In this document: positions 1-11,300 of the stretch, piece by piece | How positions within the stretch are numbered: position 1 is the stretch's first letter | Layout of the letters: the number at the start of each line of letters is the position of its first letter | NCBI RefSeq assembly: GCF_040802235.1 | Contig: NC_133166.1 | Span: 116,822,991-116,886,990 of the forward strand | DNA from: Manis javanica | Lineage: Eukaryota > Chordata > Mammalia > Pholidota > Manidae | DNA length: 64,000 nt | Direction of reading: 5' to 3' | Notes under the pieces: generated by a model | What the model was told of the DNA's origin: nothing | Seen by the model: the letters and a program-made list of their open reading frames with translations, nothing else | Database searches by the model: none | Made by a program: the position numbers and the translations under genes

Positions 1-115
1 ACCAGAGGGCTTTGAGTGGAGGGAGCAGGGGAAGAGGAACCAAGATATGCTAATTGCTGGCCTGGAGGCAGTAGGGCAGGTGTAACCTGACAGTGGTTCC
101 CCAGAGATGCATCCT

Positions 116-137
116 GGGGGTGGGGGTGGGGGTGGGG
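116..137 (+). other. G-quadruplex-prone G-run cluster
   Basis: Four runs of four or five G (116-120, 122-126, 128-132, 134-137) are separated by single T bases, the layout expected for a very stable G-quadruplex. It lies on the sense strand of the NRXN2 intron, so it could form in the pre-mRNA. Folding is inferred from the pattern only. Confidence 0.6.
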
Positions 138-396
138 CTGAGGGTGTGTGGTGTGATCTGTGAAAACCGCACCCTGCAGAGACCGGGAGAAGTGCTCAGA
201 TGGGGTCAGGGCTTGGGCTGCTCTAGAGGGAGAGGTGGAGAGGAAACCTCCAGGCCTTGAGGTGCCCCTGCAAGAGGAGGGCACCCTCCCACCAACCTCC
301 TGGATCTGGGCTCCAGCTCCCTTTTACCCCAAACCAGAGTTGCAATACTTCTGTTAGGATGGAGGGTCGGGGAGGCAGGTGGTTCAGTGGGCTGAT

Positions 397-492
397 GGGA
401 GTTGTAGTTGTTAACTCAGGCTGATGGGAATTGTAGTACACGCCCCTCTGAGGGCTAGTGGGAGTTGTAGTTCTCGGGCTGATGGGAATTGT
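397..492 (-). promoter_or_regulatory. Cluster of ZNF143/THAP11-like ACTACAAYTCCC motifs
   Basis: On the minus strand, ACTACAAYTCCC occurs three times (471-460, 437-426, 408-397), and a decayed fourth copy lies at about 484-492. Spacing is 24-34 bp, and several copies sit in a longer CTGATGGGA-type context, so the cluster may have grown by tandem duplication. The motif matches the core bound by ZNF143 and THAP11 (Ronin). Binding is inferred. The site is intronic, about 1.4 kb upstream of the last NRXN2 exon. Confidence 0.45.
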
Positions 493-1907
493 TTCTGCCC
501 AGGGGACCCCCGTTACCAGACCTAGGGAGAGTGGAGACCTGACCTCCCCACAAAAGCCTTTCCACTGGTTTCTCCCGGGCCCTATATTAACAAGTGCCTC
601 CCAGATGGCTGTGTATTTTCTTTTCTTTTTTTGCTTTCTTCTTCTTTCCGTTGTTTTATTATTGTTTTAACAATAATAAGAAGGCCAGAGGCAGTCAAGC
701 CCTGGCCAGGTCCTGGAGGCCCATGGGGGTTCTGGGGAGGGGGAGGGGGGAAGAAAGTGGGGGTCAGAGGTGGAGGGTGAAGAAAGAGAAAGTTGGGGAA
801 TTAGGGTTAGCTCAGGACTTATGTGGCCCTGCCCACTTCCTTCACTCATTCCCTGCTCCTCCCCACCGCCCGCCTCTACACAGCTTCTCACCACCCTTCC
901 CAAAGTCTGTGGGACAGGACCTTCCGTGTGTGTCTCCCCCCTGCCCACTTTTCCTCGTGGACCTTGTCACCCCCCCCCCACCTTCAATTTCTCCTCCTCC
1001 CCCATGGCTAACCTGCAGTCCGCCTTAGAAGCCCCTAATCATGACCATCCCCTCCCAGGCCCTCCCATCTGTGTAGCAGTTCCTACGTAACTGCCAGTCC
1101 GGTACCCCTTCCCCAGACCTCCTTCCTGTGCTCCCTTCCCTCCCGCACGTGCTGAAGCAGGTGGTGGTGGCAGGTCCTCAAGGCCAGACTGCACTGTGCA
1201 GATTTCAGTTCTGTGTTTGATGAGGGGAGAGGGCGCAAGTGAGGGAGGAGGACGAGAATTCAGGAGGAAGCGAGGTGTCCAGGGAGAGGAGAGTGAGGGA
1301 GGGAGATACCGAACAGATAGACAGAAAACGTTGTACGGAAAAGTTGTTTTTCTTATTTTTTCCGGGAGAACCCGCTTACACAGCTCTGTTTGTAATTTTT
1401 TTCTTCATGCTAAAATCACACGGCCTATTTGTTGATGTAAGTTGCCTGAATTCCGTGGTATGCTATCTTCTTTTTTAAAAACAAAAGAAAAAAAAAAAGC
1501 AAAAGAGAAAAATCTAGAAAAAACCCGTAAAAGATATTGTTATTAGGTTTGTTTAAATGCTGCTCTTGTATCTGTTTTTAAATCCTTAAACCAGTAGAGT
1601 TTTTTTCCGTTTCTTTTCAATTTCCTTTCCTTTCTGTTCCTTTTAGTTTCTTAAAGACAAACAAAAGACCAAAACCCAGAGAGCCACAGAGCCCGTGCGT
1701 GGGGTGCCCAGGGCATCCGAGCCGCTGCCCGCTTAAAGCGCAGTGCTCCGGCAGGCTGGCGGGCGGGCGCAGCCCGCTCTAGTCTCCGCCAAAGCCAATT
1801 GGAACTGATTTGGGTGTGTGAGGCTGTTGTTTCTCTCTCTGTGCCGGCCGCCTGCGCCCCGGGCCCTCGCTGACGCCCTCTCTTTTCTCTTCTCTCTCTT
1901 GTTCTAG

Positions 1908-2794
1908 GAGGAGAGTTAATATTGCCCATTATCACGGAGGACTCCCTAGACCCCCCTCCCGTGGCCACCCGGTCCCCCTTCGTGCCCCCACCCCCCACCT
2001 TCTACCCCTTCCTCACGGGCGTGGGCGCAACCCAAGACACCCTGCCCCCGCCCGCCGCCCGCCGCCCGCCCGCCGGCGGCCCGTGCCAGGCTGAGCAGGA
2101 TGACAGCGACTGCGAGGAGCCCATCGAGGCCTCGGGCTTTGCCTCGGGGGAGGTCTTTGACTCCAGCCTTCCCCCCACGGACGACGAGGACTTTTACACC
2201 ACCTTCCCCTTGGTCACGGACCGCACCACCCTCCTCTCACCCCGCAAACCCGCTCCCCGGCCCAACCTCAGGACAGATGGGGCCACGGGCACCCCTGGGG
2301 TGCTGCTAGCCCCCTCCGCCCCAGCCCCCAACCTACCGGCGGGCAAAATGAACCACCGAGACCCGCTGCAGCCCCTGCTGGAGAACCCACCCCAGGGGCC
2401 CGGGGCCCCCACGTCCTTCGAGCCGAGGAGGCCCCCTCCCCTGCGCCCCGGCGTGACCTCCGTCCCTGGTTTCCCCCATCTGCCCACAGCCAACCCCACC
2501 GGGCCTGGGGAGCGGGGCCCGCCGGGCGCAGTGGAGGTGATCCGGGAGTCCAGCAGCACCACCGGCATGGTGGTGGGCATCGTGGCGGCCGCGGCGCTCT
2601 GCATCCTCATCCTCCTCTATGCCATGTATAAGTACCGCAACCGCGACGAGGGCTCCTACCAGGTGGACCAGAGCCGGAACTACATCAGTAACTCGGCCCA
2701 GAGCAATGGGGCGGTGGTGAAGGAGAAGGCCCCGGCTGCCCCCAAAACGCCCAGCAAAGCAAAGAAGAACAAAGACAAGGAGTATTACGTCTGA
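1908..2794 (+). CDS. NRXN2: Neurexin-2, last coding exon (stalk, TM, cytoplasmic tail)
   Basis: This is the C-terminal exon of the presynaptic adhesion receptor neurexin-2, which binds neuroligins, LRRTMs and cerebellins. The exon opens with two bases completing a split codon, then [13 protein letters not shown]; there is no ATG start here because this is an internal splice join. It encodes a Pro/Thr-rich O-glycosylated-type stalk and a Cys pair (codons at 2084 and 2111). Ser-Gly dipeptides in acidic context (about 2129-2150) are plausible heparan-sulfate sites, as neurexins are known HS proteoglycans. One TM helix (about 2564-2626, [21 protein letters not shown] region) is followed by a short cytoplasmic tail with the protein 4.1-type juxtamembrane KYRNRDEG and the terminal PDZ ligand EYYV (CASK/Mint class II). 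TGA stop at 2792-2794. The frame is intact and close to human NRXN2 as I remember it. The LNS/EGF exons lie outside the window to the left. Confidence 0.97.
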
Positions 2795-3595
2795 GCCTCC
2801 AGCACCGCGTCCACTGCCAGCTGCCCTGCCCGGGAGGGCCCAGGGGAAGAGTGCGGCACTCGTCCTGCCAGGGGACCCACCCCCCGGCTTCCTCAGACTT
2901 CTATCACGAAGAGGATAAGCAAAAAAAGAAAAAGAAAAAAAAAGGAAAACCCCGTGCTCGTCCCCTTCCTCCTGCCGCCCTGGACCGCGGCATCGTCAGT
3001 CCTGGGGCTGTCTGTCCCCCCAGCTCTACGCCCACCAGGCAGGGCACGGGCTGACAGCCCTGGGTTGATTTATTTTTTTAAGTGGGGGTAGTTTTATTTT
3101 GGTGGGGTTGGGCGGGAAGGAAGGCTAGGGGTTTTGTAAAGTGTCCACTACTCGTTCTGTTGATTTCCTCCGTTTTTCTTCTCCCTCTGTCCTTCCTGCC
3201 TTCCTTCCCTTCCCAAGCTCTCCGGTCCGCCCCCCCACCTCCAACGCTTGCTGTGTCTTCGCCCCCACCGCCCTGCCCCACTTCTCCTTGTGTGTGTGTC
3301 TGGTTTCTCCCTTCCTTTCCTCCCTTTGGGTTTCCAGAGCCGGTGGGAGAAGGGCGGGCGGGTAGGCGGAGCGGCCCAGGGGGCGGGGGGCAGGGCCGTG
3401 GGGCGCCCCGGGCCCGCCCGCCGGTTGGAGGCGCCTGCCGCCCAGGGAATGGGCTCGGGCCGGGAAGGCCTGTTCCGTGGTGTGCCGCCGGGCGACGTGC
3501 ATTGATGGGGAAGCTGCTGGAGGAGCAGGGGTGGGGGGCGGGGGGAAGGGGAAAGGCAAATGCAGATATATATTAAAGACAAATAATCTAGATAC
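2795..3595 (+). other. NRXN2: NRXN2 3' UTR
   Basis: About 800 bases follow the NRXN2 stop. The stretch contains an A-rich tract (2919-2946), a T-rich segment near 3065-3100, and a very GC-rich, CpG-dense block (about 3340-3500). It is closed by the ATTAAA signal at 3572-3577. The end is set by the expected cleavage 15-20 bases past that signal. Long reading frames on both strands here are composition artefacts. Confidence 0.75.
3572..3577 (+). terminator. NRXN2: NRXN2 poly(A) signal ATTAAA
   Basis: ATTAAA is the commonest variant poly(A) hexamer. It sits in an A/T-rich patch directly after the GC-rich 3' UTR block. No better signal is seen between the stop and this point, so it is the likely 3' end of NRXN2 mRNA. 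Confidence 0.65.
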
Positions 3596-3599
3596 CGCG

Positions 3600-6500
3600 A
3601 GCAGCACCCGTTGGGCGCGGGCAGCAGGAAAAGAGCGAGCGAGGCTTTGCCCGCAGACTGCTGGGGTCACTTCTCTGCCCACGGGCTCCCTGCTCCCCCA
3701 GTTTTTTTTCTCTTTGTTAACAAATGTGTCTGAGTCTTGGAAAACACCCCAACCCCGGAAATGTGTGGGAAAAGAAAACGAAACTTTCCAAATCCAACAG
3801 TCCTGTGCAGTTTGTTTCGGGTGGGTGTTGGGACATTGGTCCTGGCTCTGGGCTGAAAGTGGGGCCCATGAGAGCTGGTAAGTAGCACCCAAAGTTTTGG
3901 GCTGAGCATGGCTTTGGTTTCTTGGGGTGGCTTGTTTTTGTCTCACCCCTACATCCCCACTAGTCCGAGGATGGGGTAAGGAAACAGCTCCAGGTTTGTG
4001 GGCAATGGCTGGTCTCTATCCCTTTTTGAGCCAACCCACTTTAGCTTCTCAGGACAAATGCCCAGAGTACAAATGCCCAGAGGCAGAAGCACGGTGTTGC
4101 CCCTTGTGGCTAAAGAGGCCAGCACCTGTGGGGGCTTCACGTGCACGCCCTGGCCTGACCACAGCTCTTGGAGGAGGCAGTGTTGCTCCTGGGTGGCAAA
4201 AGCTTCAGTGGTGGGTCCAAAGTCTCAAGGCAAATCAGTGACTGAGTCCAAATATGCCCCCAGTTCTGCCTAACTTCAGACTTGCTGCTGCTTCTGCCTC
4301 TTGCCTGCTTTGGACCCCCTACCCTGCTGCCAATGCCCTTCTGGCCGACGGGCAGCTCCTGGGGCTCCTGGGTAGAGGTAAAGCTAGCACATCTCATCCC
4401 CAGGTGTTTGCTATTTGTGGAGACACTAAACAGGCCCATAGGCCCAATCACGCCGAGGCACATTATTAAGCCTCTCAGTCGGAAGGAGCAGACTCTTGAG
4501 GTGGGGTCTGTGCATGAGCTGAGTGTGCAGGCATCCTTGGGGGAGCAGACTGTGGGCGGGTCTGCGTCGCCAGCGTGGTGAGGTGGATCGCCATGCCGCT
4601 GGACGCAGGAGACGTGACTCAGCCGTGCTTCTGTCCCTGAGGCCTCCTCTCCCGCTGCTTGGTGGATCTTGCCTTCCCTGCCCTGCTCTGCTTCTCAGGA
4701 CCTTGGCTGGGCATCACCCTTCACTGCCCTGTTCTGCTTCAGGAACCTCTATCTGCGGGTGACTCTGCTGCTGGCCAGCTCATTATTGTAGCATTTTCCA
4801 GATCGCAAGCCTGGTCCATGTTTCAGCCTGCACACCTCCTAGGGTCCTTGGGCTTGATGTCCATAGGGGCCCCACCCAGGTTAGCCTAATTTCCTCCCTC
4901 CCTTCAGTCTGGGGTGAAGCTTTTATCTTGGATCCCTCCCTACCGTGGGGTGTGCCCCCCAAGGGTCCCAGAGCCTTATCATGGGTGGGAGAGTGAGTCC
5001 TGCCCCAGCCACCCTTGGGTGATATGGATTTCCACAGACTTGGTCACTCCTTGCCCTCCTGAAACAGCTGCCTGGGAGGAGGCGTGGACCTTGCTTGTCC
5101 CCCACTGATCACGGCCTGGGAGCCTGAGGTCCTGCCCCTGTGCTGGTGATGGCCTTGCCCCTGGGTCCTCTGCTGCTGTTCTCTCTGTCCAAGGGACAGA
5201 GAATGTCTAAGCTTCCCCTGTCCCCATCAGCACAAGCCAAAGAAAACCAAGGCAGGCAGGCAAGCAGGCAGGCAGTTCCTTAGTGTCAAGAGGGAACATC
5301 CTTATTCCAGAAATTCCTACACTGGCCCTGAACAGTCTGTCAGAATAGGGGACCAGAAAAAGGTACAGTACAGGAGTTGGAAGGATGGCCCCCAGTCCTG
5401 CTCATTGCCATGTGGGACTGGGTATTTTCCTCTCTGCATAAGGAGGCCAAGAGTTCCTATCACACAAGGGCTTGATTGTAAGAGGAAAGATTCCTGGACT
5501 TTGCCATCTGTAAGAGATGGTCACCTGGGTCTCAGCTCCTTAACACCTGGGCCTCAGCTGGGCTCCCTGGGGGTCTGGCTGGCCTGGCAATGGCCCCAAA
5601 TAGCATCTGGGAGTGCTGAAATCCCATGGACCCTGCTCTTTGACAGTGGTACTTGCAGGGATGTGTCAGGAGATTTTACCTGGTGGGGACCAAGGGTGGG
5701 GGTTGAGGAAGACACTTAAGTCTAGCTAATGTCTTTGACCTTGAAGATCTGCCCTGGCCATGCAAGCTCCTAGGAGAGGGAACACAAGCTCAGCCAGCGC
5801 TGGGGCTCTTCTGGGAAGATGCCTGCCGGCCCCGGAGGTGGATATAGAACCTGGCCCTGTGCCTCCCCCCACACCCCCCTGGGTGAGTCACAGGCCTGGC
5901 TGGAGGCAGGAGAATGGCTACAGTGGTTTCTGAGCTGCTTTCTGTCCCCTTTGCTGCCCGAGATCTCCACTGTCATGCGAGGATGAGTATGGGGGTGGCT
6001 GATAGGTTCTTTCCCACACCCAATTCCCTCGGCTCTTCCATTGCAGGGAGTTGCAGCAGCTTCTGGGCTCATGAGTCCCTGTGGTGGGCATCAAAAGGGG
6101 GGTATGTCCCAGGGAGGGCCTGCCATGTGGGTGGCAGCACCCAGCTAGGATGCAGGCCTGTGGCTGCTGCCAAGGGAGGCACTTTCTCCCTTTGTAGGAT
6201 GCCTACTCCACTGTGGTGATGACACCCACTCCCTAGCTGCCCCAGAGGGGCAGGGCCCTGGGCCCTCCAGTTCCCAGTCCTGGTGAGTTAAGTGAGGGCG
6301 GCTATGTCAGAAGCAGGCAGGCCCTGGGCCCTGGAACCCTGACTGCCTGGAAGGGCCAAGAGCAAAGGCACCCCAAGTGTGGCGGAGGGACAGATCTGAC
6401 CACTAGGTGAGTTGGGGGTCATCCCGGGGGAGAGGAGGAGCCTTCTCCCACCAGGCCTGTAATCTGCCTTGTGGAAGCTTCTGGATATCCTGAGGCCCCA

Positions 6501-7180
6501 GGAAATCTGAGAGGGTAAGAAAGGGGCTGGAGCTCAGCTGGGCAGCGGGCAGACAAGATGGGAAGTCCCAGGTGAATTGGGCAACCTGGCCTTTGGGCAT
6601 CTTCACAAACACGTTCCCTGTGCCCACCCCCTTTGTCCTGGGGGCTCTTTCTGGAAGGGTGGCCACAGGCAGACAACTGAAGGACATAGCACCTGCTGAG
6701 GCCCAGGGGTTGCAGCTGATAGGACCAGGCCAGGGGTGAGCCTGTCTCCCAGGGGCTGCTTTCTGGTTTCCCACTTACCTTCTCATCTGTGTGCAAGCAT
6801 GAGTGTCCATATCACTTAATGGGGGTGGGGGTGGGTATGTGTGTGTGTGTAGAGGGACACAGCCCTCTGCTAGATGCCTGGAAGCAGTGACATGGGCACA
6901 GGTGGACCAGAGACCACCTGGGCACAGCTCTGGGGTGACTCAGCAGGTTGGCAGCTGGAAGGGACCCTTCTGGGCAGTAAATAGCTCCTGTCTGCACCCA
7001 CATCTGTATTAGCCGGGGTAGGGGAGCCTGGGGGCTTGTCACTCCCTGCCTGAGCCCTTACACTAGACTTCCCCGTATGCAGCGCCAGTGGACCCTGTGG
7101 GGTCCTGGCTGGTTCTGAGAGGGAGGCTCCTGCTCTTGAGAAGCATCACCAGATGCCCAGACTGTGGGGCCTGGGGGCAA
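3600..7180. other. Intergenic spacer between convergent NRXN2 and SLC22A12
   Basis: No gene is recognised here. The DNA is unique-looking and moderately GC-rich, with a short GGCA tetranucleotide run (about 5249-5274) and a G/GT-rich tract near 6820-6850. NRXN2 ends on the left reading rightward. SLC22A12 ends on the right reading leftward, so this is a tail-to-tail spacer. Confidence 0.7.
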
Positions 7181-7189
7181 GTGGCAGGT

Positions 7190-7410
7190 GTGGTGGTCAG
7201 AGCTGGGCTCTGCAGGCCTGTAGACTGGGCTTGACTCCTGATTCTGCCCCTTCCTTGCTGTGTCAGGGGCAGTCAGTTCCTCTGAACTTTTTTTTTCCCT
7301 CCTATAAAATGGGGCCACATCTACATGGAAGGGTTCAGGAGAAGAAGAGATGAGATGATACTTGGAGGCGTCCAGCACGTTGCCTGGCCCAGAACAGTGG
7401 CTGGGAAGGG
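7190..7410 (+). repeat. MIR SINE
   Basis: The stretch follows the MIR consensus in order: a degraded tRNA-like head, then the core with the 'cctcctataaaatgggg'-type segment (about 7295-7315), then the tail. It is an old mammalian-wide SINE and probably lies just outside or at the end of the SLC22A12 transcript. Confidence 0.7.
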
Positions 7411-7551
7411 CAGCCCCTCTGGCCTGGCCCTCAGGGCAGGAAAGCTGGCCTGGGAAAGGGCCATCTCATTGAGGGGCCTCCCAGAACTCTCCTCTGCACC
7501 CCTGTCCCTGAGGCTGATCCCTGGAGTTGGTGAGAGGCAGTCATTTGTTCC

Positions 7552-7557
7552 TTTATT
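7552..7557 (-). terminator. SLC22A12: Candidate SLC22A12 poly(A) signal
   Basis: TTTATT on the plus strand reads AATAAA on the gene strand, about 710 bases after the stop codon. I saw no other canonical hexamer between it and the stop. It lies in sequence that may be an old L2/MIR-like repeat, so the call is tentative. Confidence 0.35.
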
Positions 7558-8266
7558 CACTCTCTCGTCCCCCTCACACCAGCACCCCTCTGGCTGGGCT
7601 CTGTGTGGGAGCCAGGGACAAGGGGCAAAGGGACCACCCAACCCTGTGGAAACCATAGGCTGGTGGGGTGGGAGGCAGGAGTGTGGCCACAGCTGTGGGG
7701 AAGGGCTTCACTGGAGCCTCAGGCTGGGCTCAGAGGGAGGCCAGTGCCTGAGCCTGGGAGGCTGAGTGGGAGTCTGTCAGGCAGAGAAGGCAGCGGGGGC
7801 CTTCCAGACAGGACTCCCGTGTGGCTGGAGTGTGGGGAGAGGCGAGGAGGAGTCAGAGGCACCTTTCTGGTGACATTAGCTACATTGCTTGTGCAGAACC
7901 CTCAGTAGAGAAGCTGGGGTGATGGTCAGCCTCTGAGTTTGGGGGCACAGATGGATAGTTGGCGACCTTGAGCAGTGAGGGGGGGAGCATGGGGTGGACA
8001 GGCCAGCCCTTCCCTGTCCTGGTCCCCACTCTTCTTTGCAGCCATGAGGGAGGGTCAGGAAACAGTGCACCGGGCAGCCTTCTGTCAATCCAACCATCCT
8101 TTGCCCCTTCTGTGTTGAAAGTGGTTCCTCAGACAGAGAGGCAGGGCTTGGCTCGAGGGGCAGCCCTCAGGCCCTGTGAAAATTGAGGCCTTTGCTTCCC
8201 TTCCGCCTTTGCCAGAGGAGAGAAGCTGCCTCCTGCCAGTGTCTCGTCAACGGCTTCCCAGGAGGC

Positions 8267-8330
8267 CTAAAAGCGTGTGGATTTCAGGACAGAGCCCTCC
8301 TGGATGGCCTGGGTCACCTTCTTCACTGCC
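8267..8330 (-). CDS. SLC22A12: SLC22A12 coding exon 10 (C-tail, res. 533-553)
   Basis: This 64 nt exon encodes the last 20 residues, [20 protein letters not shown], then TAG. The last four residues, STRF, fit a class I PDZ ligand (S/T-x-hydrophobic); human ends STQF. It was found by matching the human tail after the acceptor CTGAACAG. Confidence 0.92.
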
Positions 8331-11300
8331 CTGTTCAGGAAGGACATGGGGAGGTTGTGCTTCATGACTGCGGAGTGACCCCTGACTCCTGACCTGTGCC
8401 CCTTCTGAGAACTCAGGAGGTGCTGCTCCCATTTTTAGGGGCCCAGAACAGAGCTCCCTGAGCAGGTGATGGGGGTGAGTGGCCAGGCCTGCCCCGTTCT
8501 GCGGTTCTCTGGAGGGACAGGGGGTGGGGGTAGGGGCCGAGTGGTCCTGGGTGGGCCCACTCACCGGCTCTGCACATCTTGGATGGTGTCAGGCAGCGGT
8601 AGGCTCCGGGTCTCTGGCAGCAGTAGCGCAGCCAGGCCACTCAGCACAGGTACAGCCCCGTACACCAGCAGTGGCAGTGAAGGGCCATGTACACCCAGCA
8701 GCCGGACTGGAGGCCCCAGGATGGCTCCTCCGCGGGCTGCCATCTGGCCCAGGCCCACAAAGGTCATCCTGCCACAGCACATGTCCCTGTGAGGGGCCAC
8801 ACTGCCTGCCCATCCGGCCCAGTCCCATTCTGCCCAGGGAGGCACACTGGTTCAGGCTGGGAGGGGGCGGACTGGCCAGCACTGAGACCATTTGCAAGGG
8901 AGATGCTCAGCACAACAGCCCACCTACCCTCCCAGCCCAGGTGTTCCCCTCCTTGGGCCCAGGCGCAGCCTCACCTGAGCACTGTGGGGAAGAGCTCGCC
9001 TGTGTAGATGATGGTGCTAGTGAAGGCGGCCCCCAATCCCACGAGCCCCAGCACAGCCAGGGCTGAACGCAGGATCCCTGTCTCTGTGGATAGAAATGGG
9101 GTTAGGGGGGTTGGTTGGGGGGGTCAGATGGGGGCTTTCTCCAGCCCAGACCTTTCCCGTACCTTCCGAATGTCTCTAGACCCCACATGTGCACCATATC
9201 CTAAGTGACCTCATGGCCACATTGCCTACCCCTGAAGGCTGCTCCCCACCCTGACAATCAGAGCCAGGCCCTGGGAGTCCTCCTTGATCCCCGCATCTCC
9301 CTGTCTCTCCTGCAATCCGTCACTGCATTCTTATTTTATCTCCATGATTTTTTACAATGCTGCCCCCTCCACTCCGTCCTTGCTACTGTTTCCTAGCTCA
9401 GGCCTCCATCATCTCTCCCAGATGCCCCAGCATCTTCCTAACCAGGCCCTTGTTCTAGTCCTGTGCCCTCCGAGGAGGGGGAGGGAGTCTTTGCTTGGCT
9501 CTGGTCCCCCCAGGCAGGGATGCATCCAGGCCCACCCGCTCACCAGGGGGCACCAGTGTGTTGGCCAGGATGCAGAGCCCTGCCAGCACCAGCGACACCA
9601 CCTGCGAGGGCCGGCGGCCCAGCCGGTTCAGCAGCAGCAGGATGCCTATCTTGGCCGGGATGTCCACAACCCCAATGAGGACCGAGAGCAGGAAGATGTT
9701 GCTGCTTATGGCCTGCAGGTCCAGGGCTAGGCCATAGAAGGTGAAGCCAAAAGCAAACCTGGGGTCAGGACATGTGGAGTCAGTCTAAGGAGTGGGCTGT
9801 TCATTTGCTTGTTTGTTCTTAGACCTGCCGGTTTCCACCCTCCTGCTGGCTCTGCGTGGTGGTGGTGGTGCGGTGTCTCTGTAGACTACATTTCCCAGAT
9901 TCCCTTGCATGTACGGCTGCTCACTAGGTTTGGCCAATAGGAGGCACTGGTGAGAGGCTGGAGGCAGGACCAGGGGAGAAGCTGGGGCATTCCTCTCTCC
10001 CTGTGCCCTGCTGGGCAGTGGCCGTTCTCCTCCGTGGCTGCTGCTTCCATTGAGCAGGACTTCCCTCCATGGCCTCAGTGGTTTCAGTCTTTGTTGGGTA
10101 GCACTGGCTCCTGGGCTCTGCTAATACCCCTCCCTCCTCCCTGCCCTTCCAAATGCGGGTGGATGTGCCTTTCTGCCCTCGCTGATCTCTGCCTCCTCTG
10201 CTGGGCTCTTCGGCTCTCCCAGCGTCTTTGTCATGAATCCTCCTTATCAGTGTCTTCTAGCAACTCTCCCAGACCTGAGCCCACCTGCCTGGGCTGCCTC
10301 CTTTCAGGAGGTGACATGGAGGGGATGTCTATGGATGTCTGGATGCCAGCCCTTATTCCAAATCCCGGGGCTGCAGGCAGACTAAGGGCAGGCCAGAGGT
10401 GGAGGCTGCGGCTGGGCTGGGGAGGGGGTTAAAGGGGCACCTACCAGCACAGGGTGGAGACACAGGTCCGGAGGCGCAGGACAGGTGTGCGGAAGAGGGC
10501 ACCTGGGCTGGCGGGACCCTGGCCCACACTCAGCTCCTCCTGCATGGCTGAGAGCAACACCTGCGGGGCTGGTGGTACTGTCAGCACTGGGGGCCTGGGC
10601 AGGCCTTTCTCTCAAAGACCCTCATCCTGGGGAGCTGGAGCCCTTGGACAGGAGAGGGCCTGGGATCAAGCCCTGGGGGAAGGTCCAGCCCCGCCTCACC
10701 TCCATGGTCAGTGCATTCCCCACTGCCTTCTTCCCGTTGATGGCAGCCACCCTCTGCAGCTCCCTCAGGCCCTCTTCCAGCCTGCCCGCCAGGAGGAGCC
10801 ATCTCGCTGACTCTGCCAGCCACCTGGGGTCAGGGGAGAGGGTCACTGCCTGCAGCCGCAGGGCCCAGCAGGTCACCAACTCCTGTCAACTCTAGCACCT
10901 CTGCACCTGATTGGCCCCCCTCCCTGGCTTCACTTTGGGCCCCATCACCCAGGACAGCAGCTGCTGCCTCCTGCACGCCAGGTGGCCCCACACATCCCAG
11001 CTCCCTGTCCCCATGCCAGGACCCAGCCCCTAACACTAAGCAGCTTCCACACATACACACCCATTCAAGCCCAGACCCCCTGCACCCTTTGGCCCAGCCC
11101 TCTGAGCCCCCAGCAGTGCCCACCACTCTATGCTGTCCCCCAGCCACCAGGCCTGTGCCCACACTGGTCCTCCGGCCACGCATGCTTTCCCCGGTGAGCG
11201 GCAGCCAGTGGTGGGGCCACCTGCTTCACACCCACCCGGGCCCCGCAGTCCTTTGGGGTTTGCAGAATGGGGGAGAGAAGGGGGACTCAGGTGCACATTA

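Larger units (their letters stand above)
1..1907 (+). other. NRXN2: NRXN2 last intron (3' part)
   Basis: This stretch precedes the final NRXN2 exon and ends in a good acceptor: a long pyrimidine tract at about 1880-1905, then AG at 1906-1907. I see no further neurexin exon in it. It holds a G-run cluster (116-137), a cluster of ZNF143-like motifs (397-492), a T-rich tract near 620-665, an A/T-rich segment (about 1465-1660), and a CpG-richer patch (about 1690-1870) just before the exon. Short reading frames here look like chance. Confidence 0.8.

Noticed and set aside
3125-3946. 273-codon minus-strand frame opposite the NRXN2 3' UTR
   Set aside because: Low-complexity Arg/Pro/Gly-rich translation of the GC-rich UTR; no homology seen.
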